The notes below the pieces were generated by a model. It was not told the DNA's origin. It made no database searches and was given only the letters and a program-made list of their open reading frames with translations. The position numbers and the translations under genes were made by a program. Source: Angelakisella massiliensis (lineage in GTDB: Bacteria > Bacillota > Clostridia > Oscillospirales > Ruminococcaceae). From it: a DNA stretch of 64,000 nucleotides. The stretch spans positions 1,416,756 through 1,480,755 of the forward strand of contig NZ_LT629945.1 in the NCBI RefSeq assembly GCF_900104675.1, written 5' to 3'. This document shows positions 25,039 through 33,483 of the stretch, piece after piece (position 1 is the stretch's first letter; every line of letters starts with the position of its first letter).

Positions 25039-25051
25039 CATACACATCAAC

Positions 25052-25068
25052 CGGATAAAAATTATCCG
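25052..25068. promoter_or_regulatory. 17-bp palindrome near the transcription start
   Basis: CGGATAA AAA TTATCCG, perfect seven-base arms, lying about 13 bases downstream of the -10 box. It could be a repressor operator or a short RNA hairpin just before the leader ribosome site. Confidence 0.55.
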
Positions 25069-25087
25069 AAGCAAAGGAGTGGACGTT

Positions 25088-25129
25088 ATGTCTCCCCTCT
25101 ATCACCTGGAACTGCGACGAAGCCGATGA
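25088..25129 (+). CDS. 13-codon upstream ORF / leader peptide
   Basis: ATG with AAAGGAG seven bases upstream opens a short frame encoding MSPLYHLELRRSR and a TGA stop, between the operon promoter and the binding-protein gene. Three of its last four sense codons are CGA (Arg), a codon rarely used by the neighbouring genes. The layout fits a leader peptide whose translation speed or ribosome stalling sets expression downstream; that function is inferred. Confidence 0.55.
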   Translation: MSPLYHLELRRSR

Positions 25130-25203
25130 TGCTTTGCCGGTTCTGTGATCGTTCTGTTAAACAACACCTTTGAAAAGAAGAAAGAATAAAGGAGAAACAT
25201 ACC

Positions 25204-26190
25204 ATGAAAAAGTTCTGGAGCATTTTGCTCGCTTCCATGATGATCCTGTCCATGACTGCCTGCGGCGGCAGCGAAACTCCCGCCTCCTCCTCTTCCAGCG
25301 AGGCTGCTCCCGCTTCCAGCAGTGAGGCTGCTTCCAGCGAAGCCGCTTCCGCTTCCAGTGAGGCTGCTTCCAGCGAGGCCTCCGCGGAGACTGCCGATGT
25401 GCCCACCATGCCTGATGTTTCCAATGTGGATATGGCTGCGCTGGACGCTCAGATTGACGAGTTGGCCGCCAAAGTCACTCTGGCCAATGAGGGCAAGCTG
25501 GTTATGGGCACCTCCGCTGATTTTGCTCCCTATGAGTTCCACATCCTGGACAATGGGGTGGATAAGATCGTAGGCTTTGATGTGGCGCTGGGCCAGGCCA
25601 TTGCTGATGAGCTGGGCGTGGAGTTTGAGGTAAAGGACATCTCCTTCGATTCCATCCTGATGGAGCTCAACGCCGGTACCATTGATCTGGGTATTGCCGG
25701 CTTCTCTCCCACACCTGAGAGAATGGCTGCTGTTGATATGTCCTGCCTGTATTACACCGGTGGTCAGTCCCTGATGATCCGGAAGGCGGATGCTGATAAG
25801 TACACCGGTCTTTCCGACTTCGGCGCCGGTAAGTCCGTAGGCGCTCAGACTGGTTCCATCCAGGAAGGCTTGGCCAAGGAGCAGACCCCTGAAGCGGCTC
25901 TGGTTTCCCTCCAGACTGTTCCCTCCATCATCATGGAGCTGAAGTCCAACAAGATCGACGCGGCCTATATCGAAACTGTGGTGGCCGAAGGCTACGTCAA
26001 GACTCAGGATGACCTGATGATCCTCTGTGAGGTTCCCTTTGACGCGGAAGGTTCCTCTGTCGCTGTCAAGAAGGGCAACACCGAGATGCTGGATTTTGTC
26101 AATGCTGTCATCACCAAGGTGGTAGCCAATGGTGATATGGCCAAGTTTGTGGAAGAGGCCAATGAGCTTTCCACCCAGGCGGCAGGCTGA
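25204..26190 (+). CDS. polar amino acid ABC transporter substrate-binding lipoprotein
   Basis: A 328-residue family 3 extracellular solute-binding protein. The lipoprotein signal ends ILSMTACGG; a Ser/Ala/Glu-rich linker of about 45 residues follows, then the binding domain (GKLVMGTSADFAPYEF, IVGFDVALGQAIADELG, GTIDLGIAGFSPTPERM) typical of glutamine, arginine or other polar amino acid binding proteins. It is anchored outside the membrane and hands ligand to the permease encoded downstream. AAAGGAG precedes the ATG. A stem-loop separates it from the permease gene and probably keeps binding protein in excess. Exact ligand is not readable from sequence. Confidence 0.93.
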   Translation: MKKFWSILLASMMILSMTACGGSETPASSSSSEAAPASSSEAASSEAASASSEAASSEASAETADVPTMPDVSNVDMAALDAQIDELAAKVTLANEGKLVMGTSADFAPYEFHILDNGVDKIVGFDVALGQAIADELGVEFEVKDISFDSILMELNAGTIDLGIAGFSPTPERMAAVDMSCLYYTGGQSLMIRKADADKYTGLSDFGAGKSVGAQTGSIQEGLAKEQTPEAALVSLQTVPSIIMELKSNKIDAAYIETVVAEGYVKTQDDLMILCEVPFDAEGSSVAVKKGNTEMLDFVNAVITKVVANGDMAKFVEEANELSTQAAG

Positions 26191-26214
26191 ACAAAAGCCG
26201 GGTAAATGTCAGTC

Positions 26215-26258
26215 GGTCCATTCCTCCCTCAGAAAAGGGGGAATGGACCCGCTTTTCA
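26215..26258 (+). terminator. intercistronic stem-loop / partial terminator
   Basis: GGTCCATTC at 26215-26223 pairs with GAATGGACC at 26241-26249, with further CCTCCC/GGGGG pairing, followed by CGCTTTTC. Such elements after a binding-protein gene commonly reduce read-through into permease and ATPase genes. Confidence 0.7.
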
Positions 26259-26295
26259 TGTGTCCCCCTGGGAAAGAAAGGAGAACCTGAAAGAG

Positions 26296-27024
26296 ATGAG
26301 TTTGAATTTTGCGGCTATGGAAAAATACGCCATCTACTTCCAGCAGGGCGTATTGTACACAGTGGTGCTGTCCTTCTTTACGGTGGCCTTCGGTTTTGTC
26401 ATCGCTCTGGTGCTGGCTCTTATCCGTATTGCCAAACCGGGCCGCAGCACCGGCAGCAAGATCGTGGTGGGCATTCTGCAAACCTTTGCCAAGCTGTATG
26501 TGGAGTTTATCCGGGGCACCCCTATGCTGGTACAGCTGTACCTGATGTTCTATGTGGTTTTTGGTACCATGGGACTGAAAGCTCCTCAGTTTACCCTGTT
26601 CGGCTTTGTGCAGGGAGACCGGCTGATCCCCGGTATTATCGCGCTGTCTCTCAACAGCGGCGCTTATGTTTCCGAGATCATCCGGGCTGGTATTCAGGGT
26701 ATCGATTACGGCCAGACGGAAGCTGCCCGCTCCTTGGGTATGACCGCGGCCCAGAATATGCGGTATATCGTGCTGCCTCAGGCGATCAAGAATATTCTGC
26801 CTGCCATTGCCAATGAATTTGTTACCATCATCAAGGAATCCTCCATCTGCTCGGTGCTGGGAATGCAGGAGCTGATGTACAACGCCAAGCTGGTGCAGGG
26901 CGCGTCCTTCCTGCCGGCAGAGCCGCTGGTGATCGTCACCATTCTGTATCTCTGCCTGACTGTGCCTACATCCAAAGTCATTCAGTATTTCGAGAGGAGG
27001 ATGAGCCGTGGCGACAAGCGGTAA
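26296..27024 (+). CDS. polar amino acid ABC transporter permease
   Basis: A 242-residue HisM/GlnP-type membrane permease with about five helices. It carries [16 protein letters not shown] and the cytoplasmic EAA loop ([21 protein letters not shown]), which docks onto the ATPase. Start at ATG 26296 with AAGGAG upstream gives the usual family N-terminus. It overlaps the ATPase gene by 17 bases, so the two are translationally coupled. A single permease gene implies a homodimer in the membrane. It imports the amino acid captured by the lipoprotein encoded just upstream. Confidence 0.93.
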   Translation: MSLNFAAMEKYAIYFQQGVLYTVVLSFFTVAFGFVIALVLALIRIAKPGRSTGSKIVVGILQTFAKLYVEFIRGTPMLVQLYLMFYVVFGTMGLKAPQFTLFGFVQGDRLIPGIIALSLNSGAYVSEIIRAGIQGIDYGQTEAARSLGMTAAQNMRYIVLPQAIKNILPAIANEFVTIIKESSICSVLGMQELMYNAKLVQGASFLPAEPLVIVTILYLCLTVPTSKVIQYFERRMSRGDKR

Positions 27025-27754
27025 TCTCATCGAGGTCAAAAATCTTTGCAAGTCCTTTGCCGGCAACAAGATCCATGCTCTCAACGATGTCAGTCTGGAT
27101 ATCCATAAAGGGGATGTGGTGGTCATCGTCGGTCCTTCCGGTTCCGGCAAATCCACCTTTCTGCGGAGCCTGAATATGTTGGAAGAGCCCACTTCCGGTC
27201 ATGTGATCGTGGAAGGGGTGGACATCGCCGGCAAAAAGGTGAATCTGAATCGGCACCGCCAGAAGATGGGCATGGTGTTTCAGCATTTTAATTTGTTCCC
27301 TCACCTGACCATCCTGGAGAATATGGTGCTGGCTCCCATGAAGGTGAAAAAAATGCCCCGGCAGGAGGCGGAGGAGCTTGCTCTCCGGCTGTTGGACCGG
27401 GTAGGGCTGAAGGATCGGGCCAACGCTTATCCCATTCAGCTCTCCGGCGGACAGAAGCAGCGTATCGCCATTGTCCGGGCTTTGTGTATGCAGCCGGAAG
27501 TGATGCTTTTTGATGAGCCTACCTCTGCCCTGGACCCTGAAATGGTGGGTGAAGTGCTGGAAGTTATGCGGAGCCTGGCCAAGGAAGGAATGACCATGGT
27601 GGTGGTTACCCATGAGATGGGATTTGCCAGAGAGGTGGCTACACGGGTAATCTTTATGGATGCGGGAAAAATTGTGGAGGAAAATAACCCTCAGGAATTT
27701 TTTACCCATCCCAAGAGCGAACGCCTCAAAGATTTTCTGGCCAAGGTGCTGTAA
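27008..27754 (+). CDS. polar amino acid ABC transporter ATP-binding protein
   Basis: A 248-residue GlnQ/HisP-type ATPase that powers the transporter. Walker A is GPSGSGKST, the Q-loop is [13 protein letters not shown], the signature motif is LSGGQKQR, Walker B is [13 protein letters not shown] and the switch His lies in [10 protein letters not shown]. All catalytic residues are present. GTG at 27008 follows AGGAGG by seven bases and lies inside the end of the permease gene. A good terminator follows. Together with the upstream lipoprotein and permease it forms a complete importer. Confidence 0.95.
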   Translation: MATSGNLIEVKNLCKSFAGNKIHALNDVSLDIHKGDVVVIVGPSGSGKSTFLRSLNMLEEPTSGHVIVEGVDIAGKKVNLNRHRQKMGMVFQHFNLFPHLTILENMVLAPMKVKKMPRQEAEELALRLLDRVGLKDRANAYPIQLSGGQKQRIAIVRALCMQPEVMLFDEPTSALDPEMVGEVLEVMRSLAKEGMTMVVVTHEMGFAREVATRVIFMDAGKIVEENNPQEFFTHPKSERLKDFLAKVL

Positions 27755-27771
27755 AGTTTGTTGTTTTGCTG

Positions 27772-27822
27772 GTGCCCCCGGCGGAGAGATCATCTTTCCG
27801 TCGGGGGCGCTGTTGTTTTTTT
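27772..27822 (+). terminator. terminator of the ABC transporter operon
   Basis: GTGCCCCCG at 27772-27780 pairs with CGGGGGCGC at 27802-27810, followed by TGTTGTTTTTTT. Confidence 0.85.
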
Positions 27823-27986
27823 ATAAAGGAACCGGGAATTCCAGAAGCTGGAATATTGCCGGAGCTTTATAAAACAATATTACTTGAAAAGATAAAATTG
27901 TAACGTGTATAGTAACATTATTTTTATTTTACGTTGTCGTATTTGACGAAAAAATTCCATAAGCTATATCCATGGAGGAATCGCTT

Positions 27987-28211
27987 ATGGAACGCAAGCA
28001 CTTTGAAGAATACAAAAAACTTGGCCTGAATATCGCTTATTACAGAAAAGAGCGAGGGCTGTCTCAGATGCAGCTGGCAGATCGGATCGATATCAGCCGT
28101 ACCCATATGTCACGAATAGAAAACAATGACTGCGCCGTATCATTGGACGTCATTTTCAGCATCGCCAAAGCATTGGAGATTCCTGTGGCAAAGCTGTTTG
28201 AATTTCGATGA
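27987..28211 (+). CDS. XRE family helix-turn-helix regulator (74 aa)
   Basis: A small Cro/CI-type DNA-binding protein made up of little more than the HTH: NIAYYRKERGLSQMQLADRIDISRTHMSRIENNDCAVSLDV contains the usual helix pair (shown here in parts: LSQMQLADRIDIS, THMSRIE). The ATG at 27987 is preferred over one 15 bases upstream because GGAGG lies eight bases before it. Its stop overlaps the ATG of the comF gene (ATGA). Coupling to comF suggests it controls that gene or itself; targets are unknown. An AT-rich upstream region with TATAGT-like boxes probably holds its promoter. Confidence 0.88.
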   Translation: MERKHFEEYKKLGLNIAYYRKERGLSQMQLADRIDISRTHMSRIENNDCAVSLDVIFSIAKALEIPVAKLFEFR

Positions 28212-28924
28212 AAAGCATGGCTTGCCTTAAAGTGAAAGATTCGCCCAGAGGGGAAAGGGGGAGCGGCTTGACTTGGATGGAGTGGCTGGGGGATCTGTTT
28301 TTCCCGCCCCGGTGTCTGTTGTGCGGACAGGTGGTGGAGACAGGACGAAAACTATGTACCCGGTGCCATGAAAAATATCGTTTGTCTCCAGAAAAACAGG
28401 AATTTACACTGGGGACTATTACCGTGATATCACTGTTTCGGGACAGTGAGGAGAGCCGGCGCGGTGTGAACAAAGTGAAGTTTCAAGGGGATCCCAAGAC
28501 GCTGGAATACTTTGGCCTGGAAATGGCAAAGATGTTAAGAGACTGCTGTCCGGATCCTCTTTTTGATGGAGTGACCTTTGTCCCCATGCCCACAGAGAGG
28601 CAGAAGAACAGAGGCTATAATCAGGCGGAGGTACTGGCCCGTGTGGTGGCCAGGGAACTTGGTGTGCCGCTGATTTCCAATTTGCTGGAAAAGCAGGATA
28701 TTCTCACTCAACATAATCTGTCCGGCAGTATGCGGAGAAAAAGGGGAAGTGGATGCCGTCTGATTCCAGGTGTACGGCTGCAGGGTGAGCGCTTGCTACT
28801 GGTGGATGATATTTGTACGACAGGGACCACGCTGCAGGAGTGCGGATTGCTGCTGCGGCAGGCAGGAGCGTCAGAGGTAGCGGGCATCGTTTTGCTGCGC
28901 CGGCAAAAGGATAAGGAATTTTAA
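28208..28924 (+). CDS. comF: ComF family phosphoribosyltransferase-like protein
   Basis: A 238-residue ComF/GntX-type protein, needed for DNA uptake in naturally transformable bacteria and widespread in others. It has an N-terminal zinc site (CLLCG and CTRCH), a middle helical part, and a C-terminal phosphoribosyltransferase motif LLLVDDICTTGTT. The frame starts with ATGA overlap to the XRE gene, but the first 20 residues are not like the family; a TTG at 28268 or ATG at 28277, preceded by GGGGGAG, may be the true start. No other competence gene is nearby. Confidence 0.88.
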   Translation: MKSMACLKVKDSPRGERGSGLTWMEWLGDLFFPPRCLLCGQVVETGRKLCTRCHEKYRLSPEKQEFTLGTITVISLFRDSEESRRGVNKVKFQGDPKTLEYFGLEMAKMLRDCCPDPLFDGVTFVPMPTERQKNRGYNQAEVLARVVARELGVPLISNLLEKQDILTQHNLSGSMRRKRGSGCRLIPGVRLQGERLLLVDDICTTGTTLQECGLLLRQAGASEVAGIVLLRRQKDKEF

Positions 28925-29190
28925 GGGGAAGAATCCGTATGCCCAGTATCAGTCTGCTTACAGCAGGAGGAAGACGGTGGAGGTATACTGGCCGAACCCA
29001 AGGTTTATGGCTGCTGCAAGGCCGAAAAAGGAAAAGCATCGTAATTTTGCCGCAGGCTGTGGCGGCAGTTTGAATGCTTTTGCCCCTTGCAGGAATGCAG
29101 GCGCTCAAAATGAGCCAAAAAGATTCACAAATTAGTCATAATATTCCCTCAAAGCTGCCTTGAAAGCTGGTATTTCCCCGTGATTTGCTT
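28925..29190. other. intergenic region
   Basis: Between comF and the mreB promoter. A 44-codon frame starts at 28939 after AGGGGA (beginning MPSISLLTAGG) but its basic, Trp/Arg-rich composition makes it doubtful. No terminator with a good T-run is seen after comF. Confidence 0.35.
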
Positions 29191-29220
29191 TTGACAAAGA
29201 CGCCCGATTCATGGTACAAT
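29191..29220 (+). promoter_or_regulatory. sigma-A promoter of mreB
   Basis: TTGACA at 29191-29196 and TACAAT at 29215-29220 with an 18-base spacer, about 118 bases before the GTG start. Confidence 0.75.
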
Positions 29221-29258
29221 TTACAGGAATCACAGGCAGAAACAAAGAAATTGTCGGA

Positions 29259-29280
29259 CCGGGAACCCTTTTGTTCCCGG
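29259..29280 (+). promoter_or_regulatory. stem-loop in the mreB leader
   Basis: CCGGGAAC pairs perfectly with GTTCCCGG across a six-base loop in the 5' leader. There is no T-run, so an mRNA stability or regulatory role is more likely than termination. Confidence 0.45.
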
Positions 29281-29337
29281 CCTCGGAAGGGCCTTGGGCC
29301 TATATAGTTTCAAATCCAAAATGAAGGGGTAATCATC

Positions 29338-30357
29338 GTGTTCAGTAACGATATTGGTATTGATCTGGGAACCGCCACCACGATCATTTATGTCAACGGC
29401 AAGGGCATTGTTCTGAAGGAGCCTTCCATCGTGGCTCTGGACAGCAGCAACAAGGTGCTGGCGGTGGGCGACGCTGCCTGCCAGATGCTGGGCAAAACTT
29501 CCGACCGTATTCGGGTGGTCCGGCCTTTGGAGGAAGGGGTCATTTCCGACTATGAGGTTACTGAGCAGATGCTCAAGGAGTTTTTCAAGAAAATCAATCC
29601 CAGCAAATTCTTCAAGCCCCGGGTTTGTGTCTGCGTTCCCTCTGCCATTACTGAGGTGGAATCCCGGGCTGTCATTGATACAATGATCTCCGCCGGCGCC
29701 CGGAATGTATTCCTCATTGAGGAGCCGGTGGCAGCGGCTATCGGCGCTGGAGTGGATATCACGGTTCCCGGCGGCGTGGCCATTCTGGATATTGGCGGCG
29801 GCACCAGCGATATTGCGGTGCTCTCCCTCAACGGCATCGTGTGCAAAACCTCCCTGAAGATGGCGGGAAACAAGCTCAATTCCACCATCATCAAGCATAT
29901 CCGCAGCACCTACAATGTTCTGATTGGCGATAATACCGCTGACCGCATCAAGAGAGATATCGCCACTGTCTGGATGGACGGGGTGGAGCCGGTGGAGTAT
30001 GAGGTGAAGGGACGCAACCTGGTTACCGGCCTGCCTCAGAGAATTACCATCACCAATACGGAGTTGGTGGAACCCTTGCGGGCGGATGTGGAACACATCA
30101 TCCTGGCTCTTCAGTCGGTGCTGGAGCAGACCCCGCCGGAGCTGGTGGCGGATATCCAGCAAAACGGTCTGATCATGACCGGCGGCGGAGCCATGCTTGG
30201 CGGTTTGGACAAGCTCATCAGCAGCCGTATCCGTATCACCGCCCGTCTGGCGGAGAATCCAGTGGAAGCGGTGGCTGTGGGTACAGGTGAATCCTTTGCC
30301 TATCTGGGCAAGCTGTACGACGGCTTTGTTACCTATACCCGTTATTCCAGCAAATAA
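29338..30357 (+). CDS. mreB: rod shape-determining protein MreB/Mbl
   Basis: A 339-residue bacterial actin that polymerises under the membrane and directs lateral wall synthesis. Nucleotide-binding motifs are IGIDLGTATTIIYV (phosphate 1), LDIGGGTSDIAVLS (phosphate 2) and GLIMTGGGAMLGGLD (adenosine). GTG at 29338 is used, with AAGGGG upstream; length is normal. No mreC or mreD follows, so this may be the separate Mbl- or MreBH-type copy of a Firmicute rather than the mreBCD one; sequence alone does not settle this. Transcribed from its own promoter. Confidence 0.93.
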   Translation: MFSNDIGIDLGTATTIIYVNGKGIVLKEPSIVALDSSNKVLAVGDAACQMLGKTSDRIRVVRPLEEGVISDYEVTEQMLKEFFKKINPSKFFKPRVCVCVPSAITEVESRAVIDTMISAGARNVFLIEEPVAAAIGAGVDITVPGGVAILDIGGGTSDIAVLSLNGIVCKTSLKMAGNKLNSTIIKHIRSTYNVLIGDNTADRIKRDIATVWMDGVEPVEYEVKGRNLVTGLPQRITITNTELVEPLRADVEHIILALQSVLEQTPPELVADIQQNGLIMTGGGAMLGGLDKLISSRIRITARLAENPVEAVAVGTGESFAYLGKLYDGFVTYTRYSSK

Positions 30358-30431
30358 AACAGTTGATCATCAGGGGGCGGCCCGCGCCGTCCCCTTTGTG
30401 CGTTTCATGATGGATCAGGAGGAAAGAAATC

Positions 30432-31160
30432 ATGGCGTTTTCCCAAAGGACATTGGAGTTTTTGGTAGAAAACAGGCTGCAAAACAGCAAGGCTTGGTTT
30501 GACGAACATAAAGAGGAGTACCGCTTGCTGGTGCTGGAACCGATGATCCAGCTGACGGCGGCGCTGGGTCCTACGGTTCTGGATATTGATCCACAGCTGA
30601 TTGTGGATCCCCGCCAGGGACGGAGTATCAGCCGGGTGCGTCGGGATAACCGTTTTACCCACGATAAATCCCTGTACCGGGAAGTGATGTGGTGCGTGTT
30701 CCTGCGGGACAAAAAGCTGTGGGAAGGGCCTCCCGCCTTTTATTTTGAGATCCGCCCGGACCGGTTCGATTTCGGTTGTGGTTATTATCAGGCAGGAGCC
30801 AACACCATGGCGGCCATACGGGAGATGATTCTCCGGAATGATCCGGTTTATCTGGAGGCCAGAAAAGCCTGGAAGGAAGGCGGCTTCCAGCTGGAGGGGG
30901 ATAGCTACAAACGGAGCAAATATCCCGCCCAACCGGAGGAAAAACGGAACTGGCTGGACCGAAAGACTATGAGCTTCAATAAGGACTGCTTTGATTTCCA
31001 GCTGCTGTTTTCTGACCGTCTTGCGGATTATGTGGCCCAGGGTTTTCGGCAGTTGGCGCCGGTGTACCGGTTCTTCCTTCAGGCGGAGGCACGGGGACCG
31101 GTAGTGGAGGAGCAGCCTCAGCCTCAGGTTATTCCCCAGCGTCCTGCGGAAATGTGGTAA
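30432..31160 (+). CDS. DUF2461 family protein
   Basis: A 242-residue protein of the DUF2461 family (TIGR02453 type), whose function is not known. Seen are the usual N-terminus (FSQRTLEFLVENRLQNSKAWFDEHKEEY), the RVRRDNRFTHDKSLYR block and FYFEIRPDRFDFGCGYYQ. No signal peptide or membrane helix, so it should be cytoplasmic. GAGGAAAG precedes the ATG. It lies 74 bases after mreB, so it may share the mreB transcript, and a good terminator follows. Function cannot be inferred from context. Confidence 0.88.
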   Translation: MAFSQRTLEFLVENRLQNSKAWFDEHKEEYRLLVLEPMIQLTAALGPTVLDIDPQLIVDPRQGRSISRVRRDNRFTHDKSLYREVMWCVFLRDKKLWEGPPAFYFEIRPDRFDFGCGYYQAGANTMAAIREMILRNDPVYLEARKAWKEGGFQLEGDSYKRSKYPAQPEEKRNWLDRKTMSFNKDCFDFQLLFSDRLADYVAQGFRQLAPVYRFFLQAEARGPVVEEQPQPQVIPQRPAEMW

Positions 31161-31261
31161 GCTTTATGATGCCCGCAAGACAGGCGGAATAAATGCAGGA
31201 CCGCTTCCTGCTTTATTAAAATGAAATTCCCGCATCCTTGAAGATGACGGGATAACGCTGC

Positions 31262-31303
31262 AAGAGCTTAGAAACCGTGGGGCATCTAAGCTCTTTCTCT
31301 TTC
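31262..31303 (+). terminator. terminator after DUF2461 gene
   Basis: AAGAGCTTAGA at 31262-31272 pairs with TCTAAGCTCTT at 31285-31295, followed by TCTCTTTC. Confidence 0.8.
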
Positions 31304-31424
31304 AGGGGGCAGAAGCAGGGTACAAGGTGGGGGAAGGCTGCCGGTACAGATCATGCAGGTGGATTTTACAGGGAGCGGTCTGCTTCTCCACTGATTTTAC
31401 CGCCGCCATATGCAAAAAAATTTT

Positions 31425-31450
31425 TGTAACCGGAAGGATTTTTTTCCGTC
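31425..31450 (+). promoter_or_regulatory. ECF-type promoter, probably autoregulated
   Basis: TGTAAC at 31425-31430, 16 bases, then CGTC at 31447-31450, with an A/T tract just upstream of the -35. This matches the AAC/CGTC form recognised by Bacillus ECF sigma factors (SigX, SigM, SigV, SigW types). It ends 26 bases before the GTG of a sigma-factor gene. Confidence 0.7.
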
Positions 31451-31476
31451 TTATAAACAAAGAAGGGGGTGCGGAT

Positions 31477-32037
31477 GTGGAGGATCATGAGATCGTGACG
31501 CTGTACTGGGGACGGGACCCCAGGGCTTTGCTGGAAAGCCAGCGGCAGTACGGCGGATATTGCTATCGGATTGCCTGGAATGTGCTGGAAAATCAAGAGG
31601 ACAGTGACGAGTGTGTAAACGATACCTGGCTGCGGGCCTGGAACGCCATGCCCCCGCAGCGGCCTTCCCGGCTGTCTCTGTTTCTGGGCAGGATCACCCG
31701 AAATCTGGCTTTGGACCGATGGCGGGAAAAACGGGCGGAGCGCCGGGGCGGGGGCAGGGTGTCTTTGGCCCTGGAAGAATTGTCTGAGTGCGTTACCAAA
31801 GGGGACAGTACCAGTGAGCAGGTGGAAGCCCACCAGTTGACGGAAGCGATAGGGCATTTTCTGGAAACGCTTCCCCGGGAGGACCGCCAGTTGTTCTTGG
31901 GGCGGTACTGGTACTGCCGGACCATAGGGGAACTGGGAATCGTATTTTCTTTGAAAGAGAACGCTGTCAAAACCCGGCTGTTCCGCATTCGGGGAAAGCT
32001 CCGGGAGTTTCTGGAAAAGGAGGGGATCGCGGTATGA
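31477..32037 (+). CDS. ECF-type RNA polymerase sigma factor
   Basis: A 186-residue sigma-70 family protein with region 2 (YGGYCYRIAWNVLENQEDSDECVNDTWLRAWN, given here in part: DSDECVNDTWLRAWN) and region 4 (LPREDRQLFLGRYWYC...LKENAVKTRLFRIRGKL). GTG at 31477 is chosen because the conserved region begins there and GGGGG precedes it; the longer frame upstream would contain the promoter. An ECF-type promoter sits 26 bases upstream, so the sigma factor likely drives its own gene. Its stop overlaps the ATG of the membrane protein that follows, the usual sigma/anti-sigma layout. Confidence 0.88.
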   Translation: MEDHEIVTLYWGRDPRALLESQRQYGGYCYRIAWNVLENQEDSDECVNDTWLRAWNAMPPQRPSRLSLFLGRITRNLALDRWREKRAERRGGGRVSLALEELSECVTKGDSTSEQVEAHQLTEAIGHFLETLPREDRQLFLGRYWYCRTIGELGIVFSLKENAVKTRLFRIRGKLREFLEKEGIAV

Positions 32038-33056
32038 CGGGAGAGGAACGGCTGTTTTATGCCATTGGAGGAGTGGAGGACCGGCTCTTGAAGGACTGCG
32101 AGGAACTGTTTTCCCGTCCTGTAACGGTTCGCCGAAAGAAATGGCCGCTTCTGCCGGCGGCTTGCCTTTGCGCTGCATTGGCGGCGGGGCTTCTGCTGCG
32201 TTTTTATCAGCCCTTTTGGATGGAGAATGATTTGGAGGGAATTGCTCAGGATGAAGCGGCAGGCAGTGCTTGCAGCAGTTCCAGTATTGGAGGCAGCTCT
32301 TATAATGAGGGGGACTGTCCAGTGATTCCCTGGGAAGAGTTGTCTATAGCGGAACAATATACCACCCTGACGATAGAGGGACAGGAATATACTACCAGGC
32401 GTACGGAAATCTCCCAAAAGCAGCTGGGTCTGCCGCTGGGGGAGGAGCCCCTCACTGGCTGGGACCCTGTAACCTTTGAAGAGCACAGCACCTTGGCGAA
32501 GATCTATACCCTTAAGGACATCAACCTGGCCTGTGGAGTGGCAGTGGAGTTTTCTCAGGAGCCTGGACGATATTGGGTATACGGCGCTTTGGATTACCAT
32601 CCGGAATCCTTGGGACAGCTGATGGAAAATATGGATCTGGAGCGACAGATGACTTTCGGCGTCCTGCGATATGAGGAGAAGCTCCCATTGGGGCAGACAC
32701 GCACGGTAGAAGTGGAGTGCCCAGACAATGATTTGATATGGGATCTTCTGCGGCAGCAGGCAGATGCTCCGGCCATCACAAACTATGACCAGTGGATTCT
32801 CAGACGGGGCGGACAGGATATTGGGATGGAGATTTCTGTGGATCTCCCACTGTTTGGAGTGGAAAATCTCAGCATGACTTTCACCCGGGACGGCTGGCTG
32901 ACCACCAATATTTTGGGCCATGGCACTGCCTTCTATCTGGGGGAAATCCGGATGGAGGAGCTGCTGGAGCAGATAAAAGGCCTGGAGGGGAGCATGGAAT
33001 CCTCCTTCACAGAGCAGGACGGAGAAGCCGTACCATCACGCCCTCCTCAAAGATAG
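32034..33056 (+). CDS. putative anti-sigma factor, single-pass membrane protein
   Basis: A 340-residue protein with a short cytoplasmic N-terminus (about 45 residues), one transmembrane helix (LLPAACLCAALAAGLLL), a Ser-rich linker and a large extracytoplasmic domain. The ATG overlaps the sigma-factor stop, so the two are co-translated. That order and topology fit an anti-sigma factor that holds the sigma factor at the membrane and senses an external signal. No zinc-binding HxxxCxxC motif is present, and I do not recognise the outer domain, so the role rests on context. Confidence 0.7.
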   Translation: MTGEERLFYAIGGVEDRLLKDCEELFSRPVTVRRKKWPLLPAACLCAALAAGLLLRFYQPFWMENDLEGIAQDEAAGSACSSSSIGGSSYNEGDCPVIPWEELSIAEQYTTLTIEGQEYTTRRTEISQKQLGLPLGEEPLTGWDPVTFEEHSTLAKIYTLKDINLACGVAVEFSQEPGRYWVYGALDYHPESLGQLMENMDLERQMTFGVLRYEEKLPLGQTRTVEVECPDNDLIWDLLRQQADAPAITNYDQWILRRGGQDIGMEISVDLPLFGVENLSMTFTRDGWLTTNILGHGTAFYLGEIRMEELLEQIKGLEGSMESSFTEQDGEAVPSRPPQR

Positions 33057-33328
33057 ACAGCGCAAGAGGCTGAACATCCGGTCATAGCTAAGCCGGTGGC
33101 TGGAAGCAGTCCGATAAGGGCCTGATACCGGTACGCGTTTCAAGGCACACTGAATTTCATTTTTTCCTCATCACTAGCCCCACAAACTGTAAATGGGAAC
33201 TGCTGTTCTGACGAAGGCTTTTTATCGGTGATCACTTTCTGCTGGCAGCTGGCTTCACTTGATGCTTAAAAAGAAAGCTTTTTGCGGGCACCTTCACTAT
33301 CAGAGCCGATGGTTTTCCATTTCAATCA
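33057..33328. other. intergenic region
   Basis: After the anti-sigma gene. No open frame with a ribosome site and no RNA gene recognised before the terminator at 33329. Confidence 0.35.
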
Positions 33329-33383
33329 AAAAGACCGGCATTCCCTGCTTGGGCACAGGAATGCCGGTCTTTTCACTTTTTCT
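33329..33383. terminator. bidirectional terminator
   Basis: AAAAGACCGGCATTCC at 33329-33344 pairs perfectly with GGAATGCCGGTCTTTT at 33358-33373, followed by CACTTTTTC. It serves the sigma/anti-sigma unit and the minus-strand genes on the other side. Confidence 0.85.
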
Positions 33384-33483
33384 GCAGGACATGGTGCCTG
33401 CTATGCCGAAAATACCAGATATCAAAGCAGGATACCTGAGTTTTTCCTGCAGCTCTTTACACCCTGGGAAAAATCCTCACGTT

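Noticed and set aside
28939-29073. A 44-codon frame after comF with AGGGGA upstream
   Set aside because: Composition is Arg/Trp/Gly-rich and not like the neighbouring genes; the ribosome site is weak. Could be revisited with conservation data.
31327-31476. A 50-residue N-terminal extension of the sigma factor
   Set aside because: It would contain the ECF promoter and its A/T tract; the conserved sigma region starts at the GTG at 31477.
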